Assembly: GCA_030377945.1 (NCBI GenBank)
Contig: JAUCGD010000075.1
Location: forward strand, 1-14,277
Length of the DNA stretch: 14,277 bases
Direction of reading: 5' to 3'
DNA from: Desulfobacterales bacterium HSG17
GTDB lineage: Bacteria; Desulfobacterota; Desulfobacteria; Desulfobacterales; Desulfococcaceae
The position numbers and the translations under genes are program-made. Of the stretch, positions 7,065-13,530 are shown piece after piece. Each line of letters starts with the position of its first letter. Position 1 is the first letter of the stretch. A model generated the notes under the pieces. The model did no database searches. It saw nothing but the letters and a program-made list of their open reading frames with translations, and had not been told where the DNA came from.

Positions 7065-8909
7065 TTATTTTATAATCAAGTCTTCAAGCCCCTTATCTTT
7101 TAAGAATTTCGGGTAAAGATCATAGGCTGGTTTTAATATGGGAAGCAGTTTCAGGGTTTTTGGAACATTGCCTTTTGCTGTTACCTGTCTGCGGGTCAAT
7201 GCAGAGACAAGATTGGCTTTGCCATGCCAAAACTTGTGGGCAAAATCAGCATTCATGGACATGGTAACTTCAGGTTCTCCTTCAAACTCTCCCTTTATAA
7301 GCTTTATTTCATCCCCTGTTGCATCAATGGTGATAATGGCATCGGGTTTTGCATATCTGAATTGAATGCATAAATTGGTCTTTGCCAGGGAAGGGCCAAG
7401 CTCAGGATCTTTGCTTAACATATCGTAAAAATCCATGAGAATGTCATAGGCCATGTCACTGTCTTTAAATACATTTGAGATTTTTTTGGGACCGGCTTTT
7501 CTTTTTGCCTTTGGCCTTAAATTTTCCTCGGTTACTTCAAGGGGTGTTTCCTTTGAATGATAAACCTTTTCAACTATATCCATAACAGCTTCGTGATCCG
7601 GTTCAACAGGATTATAAAGCATTGCACCGTCTTCCATTGCTGTGTCTGCTACCTGTTCCAGTTTTGCCAGGTCATCTTTTATACCTGCATCTTTCAGGTT
7701 CAGGGGCATGCCTGTTAGAAAAGCCAGCTGGCGGTTGAGTGTCCGCACTTTTTCAATACCGGCTATGGCTGCCTGCCGCCTTATCCAGTCATCAACAAAT
7801 CCGAGATTTTCCAGTTTATTTACTGCAAAATCTCTAATCTTATGAGCTTTGGTATCCACAATTTTTTTTAAGGAATCCAGTTCTGTCTTTTTTACTGCTT
7901 TTGTTATCAGATCAAAAGCACCGGATTTGATGACACTCTGGCTTTCACTGACAATATTTGGAAAGGAAACACCCATGGCAAGTGCCGCATCTGCATATCG
8001 TTCAACTTTTGCTTCCAGGTTATATTCCATTACCTCAGGCAGAATCAGGGTGTTGGCAAGGCCGTGGGGGATGTGATAAACACCGCCCAGAGCATGGGAT
8101 ATGCCGTGTACCATGCCTACCATTGAATGAGAAAAGGCAACTCCTGCAAGAAAACTTCCCACCTGCATGGCCCCCCTGGCCTGGAGATCTTCGGGTTTGT
8201 CACATGCCTGGAGAATATTATCGGTTAAAAGCTTGATTGCATGAAGGGCCAGTGCATCTGAGGCTGGGGACCATTCCTTGTCAACATAGGCTTCTATTGC
8301 GTGAACCAGGGCATCCATACCTGTGAAAGCTGTTAATTTTGGAGGCATTGAAACCGTCATCTCAGGATCAAGGATTGCCAGCTGGGGCAGAAATTGTTCT
8401 TCGGCAAAGGGCAATTTAACATCATTATCAGGGTCCGCAATTACAGCTACTTTTGTAACTTCTGATCCTGTTCCGGCAGTGGTGGGAATTACAATTGCAG
8501 GCATTAGCTGTTCTGTGCTTTCAAGAAGATATGCGCCCATGTGATCTTCCACCTTGCCGCCTTTTTTCATGAGAAGATTGGCAACCTTGGCTGTATCAAT
8601 AACACTGCCCCCGCCAACAGCAATAATCATATCGCATTCTGTATTTTTTCCTAGTGCTGCACATGCCTCAACGGTTTTAATGGTTGAGTTGGGTGGGACA
8701 TCATCAAAAATTGCTGCAATTTCTATATCGGTTTTTTTAAACCCGCTTTTAACTTTGTCAACCGGGCCTGCGGTTAAAAGAATTTTGTCTGTTACCAGCA
8801 ATGCTTTTCTTTTGCCGAATCGGGCAACTGCATCTTCAATTGAATCAAGAATGCTGACACCATAAACCAGTTTTGTGGGAAGGGAAAACTCAAAATATTC
8901 TGGGAGCAT
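7065..8909 (-). CDS. Iron-containing alcohol dehydrogenase fused to an SCP2-like lipid-binding domain
   Basis: This 614-residue cytoplasmic protein has two parts. Residues 1 to about 450 form a complete group III (Fe) alcohol dehydrogenase, with NAD-binding GGGSVIDTAK at 99-108 and TTAGTGSE at 143-150. The metal ligands expected from the FucO family are all present (D199, H203, H268, H282, with family spacing). After a Lys/Arg-rich linker (about 453-476), residues about 485-600 resemble the SCP2 sterol-carrier domain (FEGEPEVTMSMNADF, then GNVPKTLKLLPIL). The family oxidises alcohols or reduces aldehydes with NAD(P). The fused lipid pocket and the patatin-like lipase upstream suggest a long-chain or lipid-derived substrate, which is inference. 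AAGGAA at 8916-8921 sits six bases before ATG. Family members are usually about 380-400 residues, so the extra 200 are the added domain and linker. Confidence 0.9.
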   Translation of the reverse strand: MLPEYFEFSLPTKLVYGVSILDSIEDAVARFGKRKALLVTDKILLTAGPVDKVKSGFKKTDIEIAAIFDDVPPNSTIKTVEACAALGKNTECDMIIAVGGGSVIDTAKVANLLMKKGGKVEDHMGAYLLESTEQLMPAIVIPTTAGTGSEVTKVAVIADPDNDVKLPFAEEQFLPQLAILDPEMTVSMPPKLTAFTGMDALVHAIEAYVDKEWSPASDALALHAIKLLTDNILQACDKPEDLQARGAMQVGSFLAGVAFSHSMVGMVHGISHALGGVYHIPHGLANTLILPEVMEYNLEAKVERYADAALAMGVSFPNIVSESQSVIKSGAFDLITKAVKKTELDSLKKIVDTKAHKIRDFAVNKLENLGFVDDWIRRQAAIAGIEKVRTLNRQLAFLTGMPLNLKDAGIKDDLAKLEQVADTAMEDGAMLYNPVEPDHEAVMDIVEKVYHSKETPLEVTEENLRPKAKRKAGPKKISNVFKDSDMAYDILMDFYDMLSKDPELGPSLAKTNLCIQFRYAKPDAIITIDATGDEIKLIKGEFEGEPEVTMSMNADFAHKFWHGKANLVSALTRRQVTAKGNVPKTLKLLPILKPAYDLYPKFLKDKGLEDLIIK

Positions 8910-8955
8910 TTTTTATTCCTTTATATTTGTGTGGTTGGGAAATTACATTTTTTTT

Positions 8956-9023
8956 ACCACGAATAACACAAATAACACGAATATGCTGATTTTTTAATTC
9001 GTGTTATTTGTGTTATTCGTGGT
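8956..9023. repeat. Dispersed long palindrome, copy 2 (perfect arms)
   Basis: The left arm at 8957-8982 and right arm at 8997-9022 are perfect 26-base reverse complements, separated by 14 nt (starting ATGCTGAT). The left arm is identical to that of copy 1 at 6258-6283 and in the same orientation. It lies between the patatin gene and the dehydrogenase gene, both on the - strand, so it would be transcribed as a very stable hairpin in their mRNA. On the + strand it is followed by a long T run, giving a terminator shape against + strand transcripts. Confidence 0.9.
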
Positions 9024-9036
9024 TTTAATTTTTTTT

Positions 9037-9924
9037 TCAAACAAATGGTTTTAATTGTGTGCTGGCAGTTTTATAACCTTCATCAATCAGGCTTTTTGCC
9101 TGGGGTAATGAAAAATTCAGCAGGGACTTAAAGCCCAGCATTTTTGCAGGTGCCAGGGTAAATATTTTGGGTTGTTTTGTATGAGATTCATTATTTTTGA
9201 TTTCTTCTGTATCTTTTGTTTGACAAGACGGAATAGGTTTGTCTTTATACCCTTTGCTCATGAGTGCGCTCTGATAGGAAGCAGACAGAAATTGTTCAAA
9301 AACATGTTCTAAAGCTGTTCTGACATCTCCGGGAAACGGGTGAGGGGTGTGGCCGATTGGTGAAAGCATTGCTATAATAATCTCATCAGCACCAAAATCC
9401 AATGCAGGTTGTAAAGGAATATTTACCATTGTTCCGCCATCCCAGTGGGGAGCACCGTCTATATACTGCCAGGGAAAAAGAATGGGCATGGCCCCTGATG
9501 CCAGCACATGTTCAAGCTGAATCTCGGAATTATCAAAAAAACACGGTTTTGCAGTAAGCACATTGACTGTTGAAAGAACTACCTTTGTCTGGCTGGTTTT
9601 TAATCGGTTAAAATCAATATGGTTAGACACCATTGACTGCATCAAACGTGTATCAAGAAGGGGCTTTAGTCCGCGCCCGGACAAAAAGTATGATAAAAAC
9701 GGTATCAGGTTGAGTTTATACATTTTTCTGCGGTTAAAACTAGTCCACAGCTTGACCAGTGTTGAGGTATCCAGACCGGCACCAATGCCCACTGCATTAA
9801 TGGCACCCACAGATGTACCGCAGATAATGTCAGGTTTCCAGTTTCTTTCGGTCAGGTATTTCCAAACACCTATTTGAAAGGCTCCTCTTGAACCTCCTCC
9901 GGCTAATATCAATGCTCTTTTCAT
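9037..9924 (-). CDS. Patatin-like phospholipase/acyl hydrolase
   Basis: This 295-residue protein shows all core patatin features. The oxyanion loop GGGSRGAF is at 9-16, the nucleophile elbow GTSVG at 36-40 has catalytic Ser38, and WDGG at 161-164 has catalytic Asp162. No signal peptide is seen, so it should act in the cytoplasm or on the inner membrane or granule surface. Family members hydrolyse acyl esters of phospholipids or neutral lipids. Here it lies next to PHA-granule-type genes and a lipid-binding dehydrogenase, so a granule lipid or polymer ester as substrate is possible but unproven. The ATG lacks its own Shine-Dalgarno site. The start overlaps the stop of a 12-codon leader with a strong site (see 9921-9959), which points to coupled translation. 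MKRALILAGGG is the typical beginning for this family, so the start is well placed. The C-terminal 60 residues include a hydrophilic linker (about 228-252). Confidence 0.92.
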   Translation of the reverse strand: MKRALILAGGGSRGAFQIGVWKYLTERNWKPDIICGTSVGAINAVGIGAGLDTSTLVKLWTSFNRRKMYKLNLIPFLSYFLSGRGLKPLLDTRLMQSMVSNHIDFNRLKTSQTKVVLSTVNVLTAKPCFFDNSEIQLEHVLASGAMPILFPWQYIDGAPHWDGGTMVNIPLQPALDFGADEIIIAMLSPIGHTPHPFPGDVRTALEHVFEQFLSASYQSALMSKGYKDKPIPSCQTKDTEEIKNNESHTKQPKIFTLAPAKMLGFKSLLNFSLPQAKSLIDEGYKTASTQLKPFV

Positions 9925-9959
9925 AGGATAACAATATGTAACAGTTCAAAGGCGGTCAT
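9921..9959 (-). CDS. 12-codon leader ORF overlapping the patatin start
   Basis: AGGAG (9968-9972 on this strand) is eight bases before ATG at 9959. The frame reads MTAFELLHIVIL and stops at TGA 9921-9923, overlapping the patatin ATG as ATGA. The patatin gene itself has only TTATCCT before its ATG, with no ribosome site. The arrangement fits translational coupling by a ribosome that terminates and re-initiates. There is no evidence that the peptide itself has a function. Confidence 0.6.
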   Translation of the reverse strand: MTAFELLHIVIL

Positions 9960-9982
9960 AATTTATTCTCCTGGGTTTATCC

Positions 9983-10034
9983 GGCCTGTTTATTTGGCTA
10001 ATTTATCCGGTTAATTTATCTGGCTAATTTATCT
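9983..10034. repeat. 13-bp tandem repeat at the 3' end of the FFLEELY-like gene
   Basis: Three close units, GGCTAATTTATCC (9996-10008), GGTTAATTTATCT (10009-10021) and GGCTAATTTATCT (10022-10034), are preceded by a weaker unit (9983-9995). The array runs into the last codons and stop of the FFLEELY-like gene, so its C-terminus (EIN, stop) is encoded by the repeat. It lies just upstream of the patatin leader ribosome site. Confidence 0.75.
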
Positions 10035-10674
10035 CTTGGGGGGCATTAGACCAGATTTCATTATGCCATGCAAGTTCTCTTTCTGTCATTGTTTCAACAA
10101 AAAAATCAATATTATCAATTTTCTTAAAAGCAACATAACCCTCGTAAATAAAATCAATGATTTCTTTTATTCCAAAAAAGACCGCAGTTGTTTTTACAGT
10201 GTTTAAGGATACGGCCACTATCCATTTTTTGCTTAATCCATGAAATTTTCGAGTGACATCAACACTCAGGTTGATCTGATAAATTCGCTGGTCGTAATTA
10301 TCAAGGCTCCTGTATATCTCTTGATATTCATCCATAGTCATGGATTCATCAACACCTGCTTCCATCATCTTTTTAACCATTAAATCGTCTTGTTCATCGG
10401 AGATTTCGTGCAGTTCAATAACCTTAGTAACCGCAGTGAACATACTTTTATATACTTTGCCGTCCAGAGCCTTGTGAAGTTTTTTCATGCTGGTATCCCG
10501 GAATGAAAAATCTTCAGGTGCGTAAAGCTTTTTAAAAAAGAAATCCCCAATTTTTGAAAACTCAGGATCTGTTTCAAGATCCTTGTAAGTAGCATTGATT
10601 CGTGTGGATTGAAAATCCTGCAAGGTTCGCTTCAATTTTAAGAAAGAATCAACTGAAGTTGTATCACTGCCCAT
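10024..10674 (-). CDS. FFLEELY-like conserved protein
   Basis: This is a 216-residue, mostly helical soluble protein. The stretch GDFFFKKLYAPEDFSFRD at about 43-60 resembles the signature that names the FFLEELY family (FFLEELYG, then P-x-DF-x-RD), and the C-terminal RELAWHNEIW is also family-like. The family has no firmly known biochemical role. No catalytic motif, signal peptide or membrane helix is visible. AAGGAG lies 11 bases before ATG. It is between phaR and the patatin gene on the same strand, so a part in PHA or lipid granule metabolism is suggested by position only. The stop codon falls inside a 13-bp tandem repeat. The hairpin element at 10722-10772 lies in its 5' leader. Confidence 0.65.
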   Translation of the reverse strand: MGSDTTSVDSFLKLKRTLQDFQSTRINATYKDLETDPEFSKIGDFFFKKLYAPEDFSFRDTSMKKLHKALDGKVYKSMFTAVTKVIELHEISDEQDDLMVKKMMEAGVDESMTMDEYQEIYRSLDNYDQRIYQINLSVDVTRKFHGLSKKWIVAVSLNTVKTTAVFFGIKEIIDFIYEGYVAFKKIDNIDFFVETMTERELAWHNEIWSNAPQEIN

Positions 10675-10721
10675 TTGTTTTCTAACTCCTTAAAATATTT
10701 ATATAGGAAATTATTAAATCC

Positions 10722-10772
10722 GGAGTCCGAAAATTATTTTTCGGACAGTACCAAAAATAATTTTGGTACTCC
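10722..10772. repeat. Structured intergenic element, long form, with two mutually exclusive foldings
   Basis: The outer fold pairs 10722-10741 with 10753-10772 (18 of 20 pairs, 11-nt loop). The same bases can instead form two adjacent short hairpins. One is 10725-10746, with a 9-bp stem from GTCCGAAAA and loop TTAT. The other is 10747-10770, with a 10-bp stem from AGTACCAAAA and loop ATAA. The two loops are complementary. A related shorter copy is at 13531-13560. It lies in the phaR-FFLEELY intergenic region. No T run follows on the - strand, so it is not a plain terminator for phaR. Confidence 0.75.
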
Positions 10773-10797
10773 AATCAGGTTTTTGTCCTGCCGGTTA

Positions 10798-11385
10798 TTA
10801 TTTTTTTGGTGTTTCCTTTCCCACTTGTGTCTGGATATCTTCAAACCTTTTCAATTTGTCTTCCAGGATTTTAATACGTGAGTTCAATTCCGAAACCTGG
10901 TCTTTTGTGGCAAGATTTGTTGCAGACAATATCTCCTTTAACCGCCTGTCAATGGTATCTGAAATCCAGGCTTTTAAGGATGATGTAAATCCTATGATCT
11001 CTTTTTTTAATCGTTTACCCTCTGATATTGATATTTCTTTATTTTTAACAAGCCCCTTGACCATGTCGTCAATTTCATGTTCAGCCATGTTCAATGATCT
11101 CTGCCAAAAAGAAACATATTTTTTCGCATAATCTGTGAGCGCATTTCCGCCTTTTCTGAACAATTGAATCAGGACACCTGATGACACCGTACTGCCGGCT
11201 TTTCCTTTTGTTGTTGCAATGAGGCTTGACACGATTGATGCAGTAATATCTTCCCCTGTTTCATTATCAATGACAATAATATCTTTGCCCTGCCTGATAA
11301 GTTCTGAAAGATCTGTCCTGGAGATATATTTTTTATCAGTTGTATCGTAAAGCTTCCTGTTTGCATATTTTTTGATACGGTGCAT
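10798..11385 (-). CDS. phaR: PhaR, PHA synthesis regulator with phasin-like C-terminus
   Basis: Residues 3-50 match the PHB/PHA accumulation regulator DNA-binding domain (IKKYANRKLYDTTDKKYIS, and later ETGEDIT). The diagnostic NRKLYDT is intact, unlike in the two neighbouring B proteins. The C-terminal part is helical and ends with a heptad stretch (LATKDQVSELNSRIKILEDK, 158-177) that matches the C-terminal motif of the A and B proteins. In known members the regulator represses phasin genes and also binds PHA granules, so it is released when polymer is absent or covered. The start is ATG at 11385, because GGAGG (11391-11395) lies five bases before it. A TTG at 11397 overlaps that ribosome site and is rejected. 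The protein is then 195 residues. A palindrome at 11415-11439 precedes it and could be an autoregulatory site. Confidence 0.88.
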   Translation of the reverse strand: MHRIKKYANRKLYDTTDKKYISRTDLSELIRQGKDIIVIDNETGEDITASIVSSLIATTKGKAGSTVSSGVLIQLFRKGGNALTDYAKKYVSFWQRSLNMAEHEIDDMVKGLVKNKEISISEGKRLKKEIIGFTSSLKAWISDTIDRRLKEILSATNLATKDQVSELNSRIKILEDKLKRFEDIQTQVGKETPKK

Positions 11386-11414
11386 GTCATCCTCCAAAGG
11401 GCGGTTAAATTGTC

Positions 11415-11439
11415 TGCCAGTCTAGTGTATAGTCTGGCA
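11415..11439. promoter_or_regulatory. 25-bp palindrome before phaR, candidate operator
   Basis: TGCCAG (11415-11420) pairs with CTGGCA (11434-11439), and CTA with TAG inside, with one T-T mismatch and a 5-nt loop. It sits between the B1 stop and the phaR ribosome site. It has no T run on the coding strand, so an operator or mRNA structure is more likely than a terminator. Autoregulation by PhaR is known in other bacteria, but binding to this site is inferred. Confidence 0.45.
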
Positions 11440-11446
11440 AACTTAC

Positions 11447-11965
11447 TCACGATGCAGCACTGAGTGCGGCTGCCAAACCGTTGTGCTTTCCATTATCCTT
11501 GCCAGTTTTGCCTGCTGCTGCAGTTTTTTTTGGAGATGCCTGCATATCAAGAGGCTCATTATTATTCTTAAGAACTATTCCCTGTGATAATTCCAGGGCA
11601 TCAATCTTTTTATTTAATTCTTTGATATTTTCATCAAGTCTGGCAACCTGTTCCCTGGAAGGCAGTTTGATAATATCCATAACCTGTTCAATTTTCGTAT
11701 CAATGACTTGTCCCAGCCATTTTGTCATTTTATCGGTTTTCAGGAACGGAATCTCTATTTTCATTTTTCCTTTGGATTGTTTCTGTTCTGCTTTTTTAGA
11801 AAACTGCTCAAACACTGTATCAGTAATATCTTTTCCTGTTTTGGCCAGGGTGACTTGAATCTTTTCACCTTTTTTAATTATTTCAGCCAGTTTTTCAGAC
11901 TTGATGTATTCTTTTGCATCTGTATCAAAAAATCTTCCATTAGCATATCTTTTTAAATTTAACAT
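11447..11965 (-). CDS. PhaR-domain protein B1 with phasin-like coiled-coil C-terminus
   Basis: This 172-residue protein has residues 1-50 that align with the PhaR N-terminal DNA-binding domain (LKRYANGRFFDTDAKEYIKS, and later AKTGKDITDT). The canonical NRKLYDT is changed to NGRFFDT. The middle contains FLKTDKMTKWLGQVID, followed by LPSREQVARL at 101-110 and a heptad stretch ending DALEL, the form seen at the end of phasins and PhaE-type subunits. The last 30 residues are Lys/Ala-rich (KKTAAAGKTGKDNGKHNG) and absent from paralogue B2. AGGAG lies six bases before ATG. It is the tandem paralogue of 13059-13493: I count about 17 differences over the first 129 residues, without gaps. It may be a granule-binding or partner regulator. 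Loss of the arginine in the motif hints that DNA contact is altered. Confidence 0.8.
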   Translation of the reverse strand: MLNLKRYANGRFFDTDAKEYIKSEKLAEIIKKGEKIQVTLAKTGKDITDTVFEQFSKKAEQKQSKGKMKIEIPFLKTDKMTKWLGQVIDTKIEQVMDIIKLPSREQVARLDENIKELNKKIDALELSQGIVLKNNNEPLDMQASPKKTAAAGKTGKDNGKHNGLAAALSAAS

Positions 11966-12068
11966 TTTATTCTCCTGTGCTGCTGCTTATTATATTGTTG
12001 TTTGTGATTAACAAATTAAATCCTGATTAAATTCAGATTAATGATGTTTTTTTAGACTTAAAATCTGC

Positions 12069-12629
12069 TTATGCACCTGCATATTGTTTATTAAGGGCAT
12101 CCACTCTTTTATTTGCACCATCAACTCCAGACACCAGGTTATCAATTTCCGCTTTTGAGGGAAGATTCAATTTTGAAGGGATTGAATCCACTTTTTCAGA
12201 GATTTTCTTTTCAATATTTTTTTTCATGGGAATTTTGTCCAGATTTTTTTTCCCAAGGTCAACAATATCCTCAAAAATCAGTTTTGCATCATTTTCAATC
12301 CCTTTATATACCTGCCGGGTCTTCTGATTCATCTTTTCAAATTTTTCCTGAACATCTTTTTTTGTTGTATCAACTTTTTTTTGTACGGTTTCCACGCGGG
12401 TTGATTTTACTTTGTTAAATGCATCAATGCTGTCATAAATAAAGTCATCAATTGTCTTAACAGGGTCTGCCTTAAGCTCTGAAATAAACTCTCGACCGGT
12501 TTTAATCTGCTTTTTTACATATTTCTCATTATAGGTTTTAGCCCTGGTCTCAATTTTTTCTTTTGCTTCATTAATTGTTTTTGCAACATAAAATCTGGAT
12601 TCTTTTTTAATGGTTTTGTTTGTTTCCAT
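12069..12629 (-). CDS. Phasin-like coiled-coil protein A1
   Basis: This 186-residue, Lys/Glu-rich, almost fully helical protein has no Cys, no Trp and no signal peptide. It carries long amphipathic segments (about 20-110) and ends with LPSKAEIDNL (156-165), a further heptad, and VDALNKQYAGA. Size, composition and the C-terminal heptad suit a phasin, the class of small proteins that coat PHA granules. I do not see the classical phasin-domain core, so the call rests on features and neighbourhood. AGGAG lies nine bases before ATG, and a consensus-like promoter with two palindromes lies at 12673-12724. The paralogue at 13636-14217 differs at about 31 positions plus one seven-residue insertion. 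It is the first gene of the likely A1-B1-phaR transcript. Confidence 0.72.
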   Translation of the reverse strand: METNKTIKKESRFYVAKTINEAKEKIETRAKTYNEKYVKKQIKTGREFISELKADPVKTIDDFIYDSIDAFNKVKSTRVETVQKKVDTTKKDVQEKFEKMNQKTRQVYKGIENDAKLIFEDIVDLGKKNLDKIPMKKNIEKKISEKVDSIPSKLNLPSKAEIDNLVSGVDGANKRVDALNKQYAGA

Positions 12630-12672
12630 GTTTTTGCTCTCCTGTAAAAATGTGTTTAAAGAATGATTTTAA

Positions 12673-12715
12673 ATAACGCTTTGTGTCATAGAAACAATAT
12701 GATGCTTAGCGTCAT
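12673..12715. promoter_or_regulatory. Pair of 17-bp imperfect palindromes, candidate repressor operators
   Basis: Read on the - strand, the upstream site is ATGACGCTAAGCATCAT (12699-12715) and the downstream site is ATGACACAAAGCGTTAT (12673-12689). They match at 13 of 17 positions and share the pattern ATGACRCWAAGCRTYAT. Their starts are 26 bp apart. The first covers the spacer and touches the -10 box of the A1 promoter, and the second is around or just after the expected start of transcription. This is the geometry of a repressor site pair. PhaR is the obvious candidate because phasin genes are its usual targets, but this is inferred. Confidence 0.6.
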
Positions 12716-12724
12716 AAATGTCAA
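12696..12724 (-). promoter_or_regulatory. Sigma70-type promoter of the A1 gene
   Basis: TTGACA (12719-12724) is a perfect -35 box, followed after 17 bases by CATATT (12696-12701, four of six matches to the -10 consensus). Transcription would start near 12689, leaving a leader of about 60 nt that includes the AGGAG of A1. The palindrome at 12699-12715 overlaps the core. Confidence 0.65.
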
Positions 12725-12766
12725 GAATGTTTTTTACTTTTTTATAAAATATTTATATTTTTAATT

Positions 12767-12976
12767 TCAAGATTTATTAAAATTCTGATGCCATCCTTCC
12801 AAAGAGCTGACAATATTATGATAGGTGTATCCTGCATCTGATGAGTTTGGAATCAAATCTTCTCTGTGCCAGAATTGTTTTATGGCAGACTCTGACCACT
12901 TTAGCGGCCAGTACAACGGAAGCCAGAACATTAACATTGAGATTGTATGTCCGTTTATTGTTTTTCTGCGGTCCAT
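12767..12976 (-). CDS. Small Trp-rich hypothetical protein
   Basis: This 69-codon frame starts with ATG, with AAAAGG nine bases before it. It has the same strand as its neighbours and fills the gap between B2 and the A1 promoter. It begins MDRRKTINGHTISMLMFWLP and continues LYWPLKWSESAIKQFW, giving a short hydrophobic, aromatic segment (about 13-27) with five Trp overall. I do not recognise the family. It has no counterpart behind B1, so it is not part of the duplicated unit. It could be a short membrane- or granule-surface peptide, a remnant, or a chance frame. Confidence 0.42.
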   Translation of the reverse strand: MDRRKTINGHTISMLMFWLPLYWPLKWSESAIKQFWHREDLIPNSSDAGYTYHNIVSSLEGWHQNFNKS

Positions 12977-13000
12977 TTTTTTACCTTTTTATACTGTTTT

Positions 13001-13018
13001 GACATTTTTTTAAATGTC
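13001..13018. promoter_or_regulatory. Short AT-rich hairpin before the small ORF
   Basis: GACATTT (13001-13007) pairs with AAATGTC (13012-13018) around a 4-nt loop. It lies between the B2 stop and the small ORF start. The stem is weak and no T run follows on the - strand, so its meaning is unclear. Confidence 0.3.
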
Positions 13019-13058
13019 TTGGCCTTTAAAAGCAGTCTTTCCTGGCATATTCAAGAGA

Positions 13059-13493
13059 TCAGGCAGCCTGGCTATAAGGGAACTCAGTTTTATTGTTAGT
13101 GATTTTTCCCTGTGATAATTCCAGGGCATCAATCTTTTTATTTAATTCTTTGATATTTTCATCAAGTCTGGCAACCTGTTTTCTGGACGGCAGTTTGATA
13201 ATATCCATAACTTTTTCAATTTTTGCATCAATGACTTGTCCCAGCCATTTTGTCATTTTATCGGTTTTCAGGAATGGAATATCAATTTTTATTTTTTCTT
13301 TGGCCTGTTTCCCTTCATCTTTATTAGAAAACTGCCTAATTACCGTATCAGTAATATCTTTTCCCGTTTTAGCCAGGAAGATTTGAATTTTTTCGCCTTT
13401 TGCAATTATTTCAGCCAGTTTTTCAGAGGTAATGTATTCTTTTGCATCTGTATCAAAAAATCTTCCATTAGCGTATCTCTTTATATTTAACAT
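13059..13493 (-). CDS. PhaR-domain protein B2 with phasin-like coiled-coil C-terminus
   Basis: This 144-residue paralogue of B1 has the same order of parts: the PhaR-type N-terminus with the altered NGRFFDT (9-15), AKTGKDITDT, FLKTDKMTKWLG, then LPSRKQVARL and the heptad ending DALEL. It stops soon after (ITNNKTEFPYSQAA) and lacks the Lys/Ala-rich tail of B1. AGGAG is six bases before ATG. Its 5' leader carries a short hairpin element (13531-13560) that is absent in front of B1. Retention of NGRFFDT in both copies suggests the change came before the duplication and is kept by selection. Confidence 0.8.
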   Translation of the reverse strand: MLNIKRYANGRFFDTDAKEYITSEKLAEIIAKGEKIQIFLAKTGKDITDTVIRQFSNKDEGKQAKEKIKIDIPFLKTDKMTKWLGQVIDAKIEKVMDIIKLPSRKQVARLDENIKELNKKIDALELSQGKITNNKTEFPYSQAA

Positions 13494-13530
13494 TCTATTC
13501 TCCTTTATTATTATACCAGTATTGTTATAT

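Noticed and set aside
6623..7075. 150-codon open frame on the + strand read as one gene
   Set aside because: It has no ribosome site, its first part looks like a decayed fragment, and its last 65 codons are translated hairpin repeat.
7138..8865. Several 67-103-codon + strand frames opposite the dehydrogenase gene
   Set aside because: They are antisense shadows of a gene with complete catalytic motifs. Their sequences are Ser/Pro-rich and without domain features.
10763..11131. 122-codon + strand frame opposite phaR
   Set aside because: It is antisense to phaR with no ribosome site and no family resemblance, and the phaR motifs on the other strand are unambiguous.
11386..11397. TTG start for PhaR, four residues longer
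   Set aside because: The TTG overlaps the GGAGG ribosome site (11391-11395). ATG at 11385 has correct spacing and the usual start of the domain.
13001..13018. Hairpin considered as a terminator of the B2 gene
   Set aside because: The stem is short and AT-rich and no T run follows it on the - strand.
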